From contig CAYHZL010000026.1 of NCBI GenBank assembly GCA_964361075.1, forward strand, positions 1 to 27,221: a DNA stretch of 27,221 nucleotides. The letters are read 5' to 3'. Positions 19,527 through 27,209 of this stretch are shown here, piece by piece; the stretch's first letter is position 1; the number at the start of each line of letters is the position of its first letter. A program made the translations under genes and the position numbers. The notes beneath the pieces were generated by a model. The model searched no databases and was not told the DNA's origin. It was given only the letters and a program-made list of their open reading frames with translations. Source of the DNA: CAYHZL01 sp964361075. Its GTDB lineage: Bacteria > Bacteroidota > Ignavibacteria > UBA10030 > UBA8401.

Positions 19527-19701
19527 GTAACTGCTCAGCGAAAAAAATATGCCACAGATTCACAGATTTTTTTGACAGAAATTATTTTGATTTAGTAAAA
19601 CATTAACCACATTCGCCGCGGCGAATGTTCCCGTGTCATCTGTGGTTAAAGATTATTTTTTTATTACAAAAATCTGCGTCTATATTGCGCTGAGTAGTTA
19701 C
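19527..19701. repeat. Mobile element D, copy 3
   Basis: 175-bp segment with ends GTAACTGCTCAGCG (19527-19540) and CGCTGAGTAGTTAC (19688-19701). No exact target duplication is visible (AAAATTTT left, GTTATTTT right). The interior has CCACAGATTCACAGATTTTT and ATCTGTGGTTAAAG as an imperfect inverted pair plus CCGCGGCGAA, different from the other copies. No gene; a short frame reading out of it (19633-19842) has no ribosome-binding site. Confidence 0.75.
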
Positions 19702-19825
19702 GTTATTTTTATAAACGCTGGAAGGGTTTGCACCTTTTTGATCAACTATGTAACATTTTCATCGGTAAAGAACGGAGAAGGCAGACGAGATTATTTTTTA
19801 TTGCTTCCATACTTCTTCAAAACCA

Positions 19826-19849
19826 CATCATTTGGCGAATAATAGCCAC
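19826..19849. repeat. 24-bp motif repeated near the window end
   Basis: CATCATTTGGCGAATAATAG followed by CCAC; 21 of 24 bases match 27186-27209. The rest of the 19702-19949 spacer is AT-rich with no gene. The motif lies about 100 bases upstream of the possible sigma-54 promoter of the motility operon. Confidence 0.45.
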
Positions 19850-19949
19850 GATATATTTTTGTTTTTATCAATTAGCATTTCTGTAACTTCAAAATAGCTT
19901 AAAGCACTTCAAAAAAAACAATATTTACACACCTCACTGCCTCAAATTT

Positions 19950-19965
19950 TGGTATGGTCTTTGCC
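19950..19965 (+). promoter_or_regulatory. Possible sigma-54 (-24/-12) promoter
   Basis: TGGTATG-GTCT-TTGCC: the GG and GC dinucleotides are exactly ten bases apart and TGG, A, G and TTGC match the TGGCACG-N4-TTGCW consensus. Transcription would start near 19976, about 30 bases before the GTG at 20008. It heads a motility cluster, where sigma-54 control is common, but one match by eye can be chance. Confidence 0.4.
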
Positions 19966-20007
19966 GTTTCTATCCCTGATAACATTCAAATTAGGAGAAG
20001 TAAAATT

Positions 20008-20232
20008 GTGAATAAGACTATCTTCCAAATGGGATTACTAACATTCTTCGTTTCAATTGTTGGTTTTTCGCTGACAGGTGGTTCGGTTTTAGATATTGTA
20101 ACGAGGGCTTTTATCGTATTTGTTGGCGCTACATGCTTAATGGGGATTATCGGATTTCTTTGGGTAACTATGAAAACGCAACCACGGCACGAACCCCACA
20201 AACAACAAGCAACGGAAGTAAAACATTCCTGA
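20008..20232 (+). CDS. Small two-segment membrane protein
   Basis: 74 residues from the GTG at 20008, chosen because AGGAGAAG lies at 19993-20000; the in-frame ATG at 19954 sits on the possible promoter. Two membrane segments (about 8-25 and 31-53) are followed by a polar, His-rich tail (TQPRHEPHKQQATEVKHS). Family unknown. The stop is ten bases before fliA, so it is probably the first gene of the motility operon. Confidence 0.6.
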   Translation: MNKTIFQMGLLTFFVSIVGFSLTGGSVLDIVTRAFIVFVGATCLMGIIGFLWVTMKTQPRHEPHKQQATEVKHS

Positions 20233-20242
20233 GGAGTAGCAA

Positions 20243-20980
20243 ATGGATATTCAACATGTATGGCAACTGTATCGGGAGAATAAAACTTTAGAATTGCGCA
20301 AGCAACTTCTTACTCAATATCTGGGAGTTGTAAAATATGTTGCTCAACATCTTTACATTCCCACTGCCAGTGTGTTAGAGTCGGACGATGTTCTTCATTT
20401 TGGAATTCTTGGTTTAAGTGAAGCAATTGATCGTTTTGATCCGACGATTGGTGTAAAGTTTGAAACGTATGCTATTCCTCGTGTTAAAGGAATGATTTTA
20501 GACGAACTGCGACGCGTGGACACAGTGCCGCGTTCGCTCCGCGATCAATCGAAGAAGGCATTGCAAACAACTTCACAGAAAGAACAAAAATACGGCAGAG
20601 AAATTTCTTCTTTTGAAATTGCGAACGCAATGAAGATTTCGCAGCAAGAGTACAGCCAATTACTTGGTTTACTGCAAGCATCACAACTCATCTCACTCGA
20701 TGAATTTATTTCAGACGAACAATCGGCACGCCATGAAACAATTGCCGACCTAACGCAAAATGTTGCAGAACAATATGAAGCAGAAGAGCAGAAGCAGGTG
20801 ATGATTAGTGCGTTAAAAAAATTGCCGCAACGCGAGCGTTTAATTATGACGTTGCATTATTACGAAGGCGCAACGTTCGATGAAATCGGAAAAATTCTCG
20901 GAGTCTCCGAATCGCGCGTATCACAAATTCATTCAAAGATCTTGCAAGACCTTCGTCATGTTTTAGAATTTGTTATTTAA
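20243..20980 (+). CDS. fliA: Flagellar sigma factor FliA (sigma-28)
   Basis: 245-residue group 3 sigma factor of the FliA/WhiG type. Region 2 includes DDVLHFGILGLSEAIDRFDP and FETYAIPRVKGMILDELRR, followed by VPRSLRD, region 3 (~95-160) and region 4 (PQRERLIMTLHYYEGATFDE, then SESRVSQIHSK). It directs RNA polymerase to late flagellar and chemotaxis promoters. GAGGAG precedes the ATG. The next gene begins 16 bases after the stop and carries a second, diverged copy of the region-4 sequence. Confidence 0.93.
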   Translation: MDIQHVWQLYRENKTLELRKQLLTQYLGVVKYVAQHLYIPTASVLESDDVLHFGILGLSEAIDRFDPTIGVKFETYAIPRVKGMILDELRRVDTVPRSLRDQSKKALQTTSQKEQKYGREISSFEIANAMKISQQEYSQLLGLLQASQLISLDEFISDEQSARHETIADLTQNVAEQYEAEEQKQVMISALKKLPQRERLIMTLHYYEGATFDEIGKILGVSESRVSQIHSKILQDLRHVLEFVI

Positions 20981-20996
20981 TTTTTTCTCTACGACT

Positions 20997-21662
20997 ATGA
21001 TAACAACAGACACACACATTGTACCGCAAAAAAAACGCGACTCGCTTTCATCGCTCGCAAAAGCGATGAAGGTGATGGAACTTCTTAATAATCCCGAGAC
21101 AAGCATTTCAACACTTGGCAGAGAAATCGGCTCGTACGAAGCACTGGCAGAACGTGTCTTGCGAATAGTGAATTCACCATTGTATGCACTGCCAAGACAC
21201 ATTGCTGCAATAGATTTTGCAGTCAGCGTTTTAGGATTTGAAAAAATAAAACAAATAGTGCTGAGTAACCACACAATAAATATTATGCAGGCAAAGGTTG
21301 ATGAATATCTTAACCAAAAACCATCATGGGAAAATTCTGATAAAAGTATTGAAGTAACATTACGGCTCATTAATGATATTGCGGCAATCATTTCAAGCGA
21401 TGACTCATTGAACAATCAAGACGATGAGGATGAAAACAAACATCCTATTATTAAAACAAGTGTTGAAGAAGCGCGTAAAAAAATTATTACTGCGCTCAAA
21501 ATGCTTCCGCAGCGAGAACGCTTAATTATGATGCTGTATTATTATGAAGATGCCACCTTTGAAGAAATAGGGCTTATTCTTGGTATCAGCGTGCAGCGTA
21601 TCGCTGAGTTGTTCAAACAAACGTTGAAAGCGATATCACGTCATATTGAAAGCGTTAGTTAA
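20997..21662 (+). CDS. Chimera of half an HDOD domain and sigma region 4
   Basis: 221 residues from the ATG at 20997 (a TTG at 20970 would overlap fliA). Residues ~20-125 match the N-terminal half of the HDOD protein encoded just downstream: VLRIVNSPLYALPRHIAAID here against VLKIANSPFYGFPRRIATID there. The HDIG-bearing second half is absent. After an acidic linker (126-155, DDEDENKH), residues 156-216 match region 4 of the FliA encoded just upstream: LPQRERLIMMLYYYEDATFE against LPQRERLIMTLHYYEGATFD. There is no region 2, so it cannot act as a normal sigma factor. It might bind -35 DNA or the beta flap and compete with or modulate FliA, or be a non-functional leftover, though the frame is intact. 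Confidence 0.85.
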   Translation: MITTDTHIVPQKKRDSLSSLAKAMKVMELLNNPETSISTLGREIGSYEALAERVLRIVNSPLYALPRHIAAIDFAVSVLGFEKIKQIVLSNHTINIMQAKVDEYLNQKPSWENSDKSIEVTLRLINDIAAIISSDDSLNNQDDEDENKHPIIKTSVEEARKKIITALKMLPQRERLIMMLYYYEDATFEEIGLILGISVQRIAELFKQTLKAISRHIESVS

Positions 21663-21673
21663 GGAAAAGTCCT

Positions 21674-22546
21674 GTGTCGCAAGCAGATAAAATCGAACAT
21701 ATACGAAGCGTTGTTCAAACAGAAATTCAACTTCCTGCGTTGCCGGCTGTCGCTATGGAAGTTGTTGATCTTGTTGATAACCCGCGCACCAGTGCTTCAA
21801 AACTTGGCAGAGTAATTAGTACAGACCAAGCGTTGACAGCAAAAGTATTAAAGATTGCAAACTCACCTTTCTACGGTTTCCCGCGCCGCATCGCAACAAT
21901 TGATTTCGCAATTATTGTGCTCGGATTTGATGCATTGAAAGAAGTAGTGATCAGTCTTTCATTAATGAGCGCGTTGCAGAAAAAAAATGATGAGTATTTT
22001 GACACGAATAAATTTTGGGATCATTCAATTACATGCGGCGTAGCAGCGCGAAGACTTGCAAAAGATCTTGGCTACCGCGTTAGTGGTGAAGCGTTTGTCG
22101 GCGGGTTGTTGCACGATATTGGTCTTCAAGTATTTCATAAATATTTCAATGCAGATTTTCGTGCGTGTGTGCATTTAACACGCGAGCACGGCATTACATT
22201 TTACGAAGCTGAAAAAATAATTCTCGGCATTACTCATCAAGATATTGGCGGCTGGCTTGCCGAACGCTGGAATCTTCCACCGCAACTGTCTGATGTTATC
22301 ATTAATCATCATCGACCTGGACAAAGCGAATTCAACAAAGAATTAGTAGCGCTTATTCATGTCAGCGATGTGATGTGTCAGAAAATGAATCTTGGCGCCA
22401 ATACCTGCGATGCAGGACTTGAGTTTGATGCGAACGCACTCAGCACGCTTCGCTTTCATGATGCTGCGTATGTTGATACATTCATCGAGAAATACCGTAC
22501 AATTTTTGAAAGTGATTTAGAAAAAACACAGTCTCTGGTAGAATAA
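21674..22546 (+). CDS. HDOD-domain signalling protein
   Basis: 290 residues. The HDOD domain covers ~15-215: LPALPAVAMEVVDLV, the ANSPFYGFPRRI loop, FWDHS, GGLLHDIGLQVF with an HDIG motif, and INHHRPG. HDOD proteins are relatives of HD hydrolases that usually act as signalling scaffolds in motility, chemotaxis and biofilm control. The start is a GTG with AAGGA eight bases upstream. The histidine-kinase gene begins two bases after its stop, so they probably act in one pathway. Confidence 0.88.
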   Translation: MSQADKIEHIRSVVQTEIQLPALPAVAMEVVDLVDNPRTSASKLGRVISTDQALTAKVLKIANSPFYGFPRRIATIDFAIIVLGFDALKEVVISLSLMSALQKKNDEYFDTNKFWDHSITCGVAARRLAKDLGYRVSGEAFVGGLLHDIGLQVFHKYFNADFRACVHLTREHGITFYEAEKIILGITHQDIGGWLAERWNLPPQLSDVIINHHRPGQSEFNKELVALIHVSDVMCQKMNLGANTCDAGLEFDANALSTLRFHDAAYVDTFIEKYRTIFESDLEKTQSLVE

Positions 22547-22548
22547 AC

Positions 22549-23910
22549 ATGGAAGCACAGGTTGAACATAGTGCGAGATCGGCAATGACTTCCACAGGAG
22601 AGAATAACACAAAAAGTTCTCACGAGCAACTTGAGTACATCAAGGCGCTGGAAGAACGTATTATAATTTTAGAAACCGAAATACAACATGCATCGCAAAA
22701 TCACGTTGCGATGAAAGCAAGTATTGATGAAGTGATTGCGATGACGCAGCTTTCCGAAGTGATTAGCTCCACAATGGATCCGGAAGAAATTGCATCCACA
22801 CTTCGTGCGTTAAGCAAACAAGTTGCTGATATCAAAGATTGCAATGTCTATCTGTTGAATAAAGAACGAAATAAATTAGTGCCGTTTCTTACCTCAGCAA
22901 TTGAAAATCTTGATCAGATTATTAATCAACAACTTGAAGAAGGAATTGTTGATTGGGTGCTTGATGAAAAAAAGACAGTGATTATTCCCGATCTGTCTCA
23001 ACTTACACCGTCCGACAATCCATTGAACTTTGTTATCGTGCCGCTCATTGTTCGCACCATCGGCATTGGTGTTTTTGTGTTATACACAGAAAAAAATCAG
23101 GAAGAATTTACGAATCATGATTTGCAGCTGCTTTCCATTCTTGCAAACAGCGCCGCAGTTGGTGTAGAAAATTGGCGAACATACCACGAACTTGTGCAGG
23201 CGCAGGAAGATATCAAAGCCAGTCAGGCACAAATGATACAATCATCTAAACTGGCAGCAGTCGGCGAAATGGCGGGCGCTGTTATTCATGAAATAAAAAA
23301 TCCGGTGCAGATATTACTCGGACAAATAGAGCTGTACAAACGCGGCATTCAAATGGATGGCTGGCTTGAAACGATGGCGCAACAAGTTGAACGTTTAGTG
23401 AAAATGACGCGGCGATTATTGGATTTTACACGTGCAGTGCCGGACGATTTTCCGTTAGAACTTGTGCAAATGAACATTGCCTTGAATGAAGTGATAGACA
23501 TTGTGCGGCATCAATTTCGTACCGGCAAGGTTGATTTAGTGGTCGAGTTAGATACTACTCTCCCGCAGATTTATGGTAATCAGCAATATCTGCAGCAAGT
23601 ATTTTTAAATTTAATTATGAATGCCCGCGATGCAATGCCGAACGGCGGACGATTATTAATTCACACGGAAGCAGTCAACGGATTTGTGCGGATTAATTTC
23701 AGCGATACGGGTGAGGGAATCCCGAAAGAGAATTTAGAAAAAATATTTCAAGCTTTTTATACGACGAAAGAAAAAGGAAAAGGAACAGGATTAGGACTTT
23801 CTGTTTCGCATCGTATTATTAAACAACACGAAGGAACAATTTCGGTTGAAAGTCAGGTTGGCATCGGTACAACATTTTCAATTGCAATTCCTATTAGGAG
23901 AACAGTATGA
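22549..23910 (+). CDS. GAF-domain sensor histidine kinase, NtrB-like
   Basis: 453-residue soluble kinase. An N-terminal coiled coil (27-60) is followed by a GAF sensor domain (~65-210), a HisKA domain with the phosphoacceptor His247 in GEMAGAVIHEIKNP, and a HATPase domain with the N box NLIMNARDA (354-362), G1 DTGEG (386-390) and G2 GTGLGL (412-417). There are no membrane segments, so it senses an internal signal. The arrangement resembles FlrB/NtrB kinases that activate sigma-54 regulators, but no response regulator gene is in the window. It overlaps the next gene by four bases (ATGA). Confidence 0.9.
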   Translation: MEAQVEHSARSAMTSTGENNTKSSHEQLEYIKALEERIIILETEIQHASQNHVAMKASIDEVIAMTQLSEVISSTMDPEEIASTLRALSKQVADIKDCNVYLLNKERNKLVPFLTSAIENLDQIINQQLEEGIVDWVLDEKKTVIIPDLSQLTPSDNPLNFVIVPLIVRTIGIGVFVLYTEKNQEEFTNHDLQLLSILANSAAVGVENWRTYHELVQAQEDIKASQAQMIQSSKLAAVGEMAGAVIHEIKNPVQILLGQIELYKRGIQMDGWLETMAQQVERLVKMTRRLLDFTRAVPDDFPLELVQMNIALNEVIDIVRHQFRTGKVDLVVELDTTLPQIYGNQQYLQQVFLNLIMNARDAMPNGGRLLIHTEAVNGFVRINFSDTGEGIPKENLEKIFQAFYTTKEKGKGTGLGLSVSHRIIKQHEGTISVESQVGIGTTFSIAIPIRRTV

Positions 23911-24722
23911 GACGATCTTCATTAATTTTTGTTATTGTCTTGGCGTCAGTTGCCATAACGTTCGCGCAAGAAAGTTTTACTCCGTCATCCACATCACCTG
24001 TAAAAAAGTTTGTGTGGAAGCGCGGTACACCGGCAGTAATGAAACATCTGCAAGCAAAGAAACAACAGAATGCAGCAACGCATGCGAAAGCAAAAAAACT
24101 TCCGCCAATTATCAAAGCCGAACTTGAACGCTCGCAACGTGAAGCCGCTCTCGTATCACAAACGAAAGCAGCATCGTCAGTAGTAAACACGCCGCGCAAC
24201 GAAGAAGCTGTTGTTGCGTGGAGATTACCGGTATTATATTCACTTATCGCATGTGTGTTTGCTATTGCCGGTTGGTTTGTATTTCAATGTACGAAACGGC
24301 AGAGAGCAACTATGAAAAGAATTTTCTCGCATATTCGTGTTCCGAAAATACAACTTCAAAAACGTGTGCCTGTTTTTGTACCATCACAGTCATCCGGATT
24401 AACAAATAAAGAAAGAGATTTGTATTTGTTCGAACGCCATCACGATAACACGTTCAATCATGCATCGGTAGCAGAAGAATATGCTCAATTTATGCATCAA
24501 GAAAATGAAAACAATAATGACGACGAACATGTTGAATCTCCAGAAGCTGTATTGACAATGAGTTTGCTGACACGCAAACGTGAGACAAGAAAAAAGACAA
24601 TTGCCGGTATGATTACTTCTATTCGAAAAAAAGAAAATCCGCAGCATATTGCGGAATCGCTCCACGTCGGTGTAGGTGAAGTGCAATTGGCATTGAATCT
24701 TTCAAAGTATCGAGAGCAGTAA
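23907..24722 (+). CDS. Membrane protein with SwrB/DUF6115-like C-terminal motif
   Basis: 271 residues. Signal peptide 1-20 (ITFA|Q), a basic extracytoplasmic stretch, one membrane segment at ~106-127 (LPVLYSLIACVFAIAGWFVF), then a charged cytoplasmic part. The extreme C-terminus, HIAESLHVGVGEVQLALNL (247-265), resembles the DUF6115/SwrB tail (IAxxLGxGxGEVxLxLxL), found in flagellar operons of other phyla, where SwrB promotes flagellar type III export assembly. The match is short and from memory. Placement between a kinase and fliK supports a flagellar role. Confidence 0.6.
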   Translation: MRRSSLIFVIVLASVAITFAQESFTPSSTSPVKKFVWKRGTPAVMKHLQAKKQQNAATHAKAKKLPPIIKAELERSQREAALVSQTKAASSVVNTPRNEEAVVAWRLPVLYSLIACVFAIAGWFVFQCTKRQRATMKRIFSHIRVPKIQLQKRVPVFVPSQSSGLTNKERDLYLFERHHDNTFNHASVAEEYAQFMHQENENNNDDEHVESPEAVLTMSLLTRKRETRKKTIAGMITSIRKKENPQHIAESLHVGVGEVQLALNLSKYREQ

Positions 24723-24769
24723 CGATAACAATGTCTACCCAAAAATTCTGAGGCTTAAAAATTTTAGCA

Positions 24770-26059
24770 ATGATAACACCTGCAACATATCAGTCAATTC
24801 AACAACAACCGCCGACATTAAATTTTGACGTTACGCCGACGCAAGCTCAACTCGCTCAATTAAAAATTGGTCAAGTTGTGCAAGCGCGCGTTATTGAAAG
24901 TGACGGCACAAAAGCAACCATCGTATTACACGGTGTGAGATTGCAGGCAACAACCCATGTTGCTGTTGCTGCAGGTGATGTGTTGTATTTTTCACTTCGT
25001 TCACTTGAACCGCTTGTGTTGCAATTGCATGGAATGGAATTCCAAACAGCAACACCGGCTGTTTTTGTTGCTAATGTGTTACGGTTGTTAAATATTTCTG
25101 ATGACAGACTTTCGATGTTAATTGTCAGCGGACTTATTCAACGTAATGAAATGGTAAGTAAGCGCGACGTTGAAAATATTCGTCGCACACTTGTTGGATT
25201 ACGAAAAGGAAAATTATGGACAATGTCCGACAATGAACTCTTGGATATTGTTTTTTCGTTGAAAGGAAAAAATATTCCTGCAACTGATGTGAATGCTGAG
25301 TTGCTGCATGTTGCTGTAAGAAATAAAGAAATTGCCGAACGATGTACCTCGCTGTTGGAATTGCTGAAAAAAGCTGAGATTCCTTCAAAATTATCATTAC
25401 CAATTGTGGAATTTTTCTCAAAAAAAGAATCGCTCACCCAAAAATTACACGAAACGATACGTGGATTAGGTTTCGATCACGAAAAAAATATTGTGGCGTG
25501 GGGAACACACAATGGCAAAGCGGCAGACGGAATTCGTCCTTCATTAAAGTGGCACTTGCTCAATCTTCATACTTATCTGTTACAGTTCGCCGCGGCGAAT
25601 GAACGCAACGAACAGCTTTTTGATATTGTGCACTCGCTCATTTTGAATATCGAATCGCAGCAATTAGAAAATGTGCCGACACACAAAAAATTGCAGCCGA
25701 TTACAGTGCATATTCCTATTCAATTAAACGGGTCACTGCAAACAATTACGATTACCGTGCTGCCGCAAAAACATTTTTCATCAAAAGAAAACAAAGAACA
25801 ACACGAAGAATTTTCATTTCAATGCACCCTTTCGCTTTCTGAATTGGGAACGATTGTTGCGCATGGCAGAGTGTCGGGCAAACGAATTTCTGTTACACTT
25901 TCTTCCGAACATGAAGTGGGGCAAACATTGTTGCACGAGCAACGTGAACGATTGAAACAAGCATTGACGAATATCGGTTTTCTTGTGAACTCAATTTCTG
26001 CACATGCAGAAGCAGCAATTTTTCCATTAACGGCAAAGTCAATTAATGCAACCGCGTAG
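24770..26059 (+). CDS. fliK: Flagellar hook-length control-like protein (FliK)
   Basis: 429 residues, in a flagellar cluster. The C-terminal ~120 residues fit the Flg_hook domain: FSFQCTLSLSELGTIVAHGR, ISVTLSSEHEVGQTLLHEQR, then LKQALTNIGFLVNSISAH. The N-terminal ~110 residues form a beta-rich domain starting FDVTPTQAQLAQLKIGQVVQ. FliK measures hook length and switches export specificity through FlhB. The next gene, an FlhB C-domain homologue, overlaps its end by 14 bases, which fits that partnership. Sequence identity of FliK proteins is always low, hence moderate confidence. Confidence 0.75.
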   Translation: MITPATYQSIQQQPPTLNFDVTPTQAQLAQLKIGQVVQARVIESDGTKATIVLHGVRLQATTHVAVAAGDVLYFSLRSLEPLVLQLHGMEFQTATPAVFVANVLRLLNISDDRLSMLIVSGLIQRNEMVSKRDVENIRRTLVGLRKGKLWTMSDNELLDIVFSLKGKNIPATDVNAELLHVAVRNKEIAERCTSLLELLKKAEIPSKLSLPIVEFFSKKESLTQKLHETIRGLGFDHEKNIVAWGTHNGKAADGIRPSLKWHLLNLHTYLLQFAAANERNEQLFDIVHSLILNIESQQLENVPTHKKLQPITVHIPIQLNGSLQTITITVLPQKHFSSKENKEQHEEFSFQCTLSLSELGTIVAHGRVSGKRISVTLSSEHEVGQTLLHEQRERLKQALTNIGFLVNSISAHAEAAIFPLTAKSINATA

Positions 26060-26345
26060 AATACCAAAAGAATATCGTCGCGGTGCAGCAGCTTTGCGAT
26101 ATCAAGCGCAGGTTGATGTTGCACCGAAAGTTGTGGCAAAAGGACAGGGCGTTGTTGCAGAAAAAATTATTGCGCTTGCACAAGAACATCATATTCCGGT
26201 ACAAAGCAATCCGGATTTATTGTCGCTGCTTTCAACGGTTGATATAATGGAAGAAATTCCGGGAGAAATGTACAGAGCAGTAGCAGAAATTTTAGCGTAC
26301 GTCTACAGTATTAATCAACAACTTAAAACAAAGGTGTCATTATGA
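26046..26345 (+). CDS. FlhB C-terminal-domain homologue
   Basis: 99 residues matching only the cytoplasmic domain of FlhB/YscU: RGAAALRYQAQVDVAPKVVA, then KGQGVVAEKIIALAQEHHIP and DIMEEIPGEMYRAVAEILAY. The NPTH self-cleavage motif and the membrane part are absent, as in the stand-alone FlhB-like proteins found beside fliK in several phyla. It may help substrate-specificity switching or stand in for the cleaved FlhB C-domain. It overlaps fliK by 14 bases and the next gene by four bases. Confidence 0.85.
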   Translation: MQPRRIPKEYRRGAAALRYQAQVDVAPKVVAKGQGVVAEKIIALAQEHHIPVQSNPDLLSLLSTVDIMEEIPGEMYRAVAEILAYVYSINQQLKTKVSL

Positions 26346-27088
26346 TTAAAGGAATTTTTTCTTCAGCCGCCGGTATGTTGCCGCGAACGTTGAAATTAGA
26401 AATTATTGCGAACAACATCGCCAACATTGATACAACCGGTTTCAAAAAAGATAATGCATTCATTCAGGTAATGGATCATGCAAAAGTAACGGCATTCAAT
26501 CAATCGGGTGTTGGTGATCTTGCCGGATTGGATGCGAAAGAGTTTACTGATTTTTCGCAAGGAACTTTTCGTACAACACACAATTCGTTTGATATGGCGC
26601 TGCTCGGCAAGGGTTTTTTTACTATTGAGACACCGCAAGGTACACGGTATACGCGTAATGGAAATTTTTCTCTTGCACCGGATGGTTCAATTCAAACACA
26701 ACAAGGATATGCGGTGATTGGGACAAGCGGTCCAATTAAAATTGCAGGACTGAACAAACTTTCAACCGCCGATATTTCTATCAGCCAAGAAGGAGAAATT
26801 GTAGTTGATAAAACTGTTGTCGGTAAATTGCGCATTGTTGATTTTCCTGAACCATACAAGTTGGAAAAATTTGGCAATTCTTTTTTTGCACCAAAAGACA
26901 ATATCGCCCCGACTGATGCGGAAAAAGATACCGTTGTTCGCCAAGGGATGTTGGAAGAATCCAATGTTGATGCAATCTTTGAAATGATAAGCATGATTGA
27001 ATTAAGCAACGGATATGAATCGGTACAAAAGCTGACACAAATTCAAGATGGTTCTCTCGGTGCCGCAATGGATGTTGGAAGAATATAA
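26342..27088 (+). CDS. flgF: Flagellar basal-body rod protein, FlgF-like
   Basis: 248 residues of the FlgF/FlgG rod family: N-terminal rod motif GIFSSAAGMLPRTLKLEIIA then NNIANIDTTGFKKD, the central domain (FDMALLGKGFFTIETPQGTR, YTRNGNFSLAPDGSIQTQQG) and the C-terminal helix ESNVDAIFEMISMIELSNGY. The protein is exported by the flagellar machine and builds the proximal or distal rod. Length and the diverged C-terminus favour FlgF over FlgG, which would be expected next, beyond the window. The ATGA overlap with the FlhB-like gene shows coupling. Confidence 0.85.
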   Translation: MIKGIFSSAAGMLPRTLKLEIIANNIANIDTTGFKKDNAFIQVMDHAKVTAFNQSGVGDLAGLDAKEFTDFSQGTFRTTHNSFDMALLGKGFFTIETPQGTRYTRNGNFSLAPDGSIQTQQGYAVIGTSGPIKIAGLNKLSTADISISQEGEIVVDKTVVGKLRIVDFPEPYKLEKFGNSFFAPKDNIAPTDAEKDTVVRQGMLEESNVDAIFEMISMIELSNGYESVQKLTQIQDGSLGAAMDVGRI

Positions 27089-27094
27089 TCTTCT

Positions 27095-27126
27095 CCCTTG
27101 TGAATGTGTAACTACTTTCGCAAGGG
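27095..27126 (+). terminator. Hairpin after flgF
   Basis: CCCTTGTGA pairs with TCGCAAGGG (nine pairs, one G-U) around a 14-base loop, seven bases after the flgF stop. The following sequence TTGTTGTAAC is only weakly T-rich, so termination is uncertain. It may equally be an attenuating or stabilising hairpin before the next gene. Confidence 0.4.
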
Positions 27127-27185
27127 TTGTTGTAACTACGCACTACCGCGCAAATTATTTTCAATAAAATCAAATTTACCCTCGC

Positions 27186-27209
27186 CATCATTTGGCTAAT
27201 AATCTCCAC
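27186..27209. repeat. 24-bp motif, second copy
   Basis: CATCATTTGGCTAATAATCT followed by CCAC; matches 19826-19849 at 21 of 24 positions. Like that copy it lies in an intergenic region beside flagellar genes. Confidence 0.45.

Noticed and set aside
19633..19842. 69-codon frame running out of element D copy 3
   Set aside because: No ribosome-binding site, begins inside a repeat, no family resemblance; only a chance open frame.
27106..27138. Repeated GTAACTAC words after flgF as another element D
   Set aside because: They lack the following TCAGCG and are direct, not inverted, so they do not fit the element ends.
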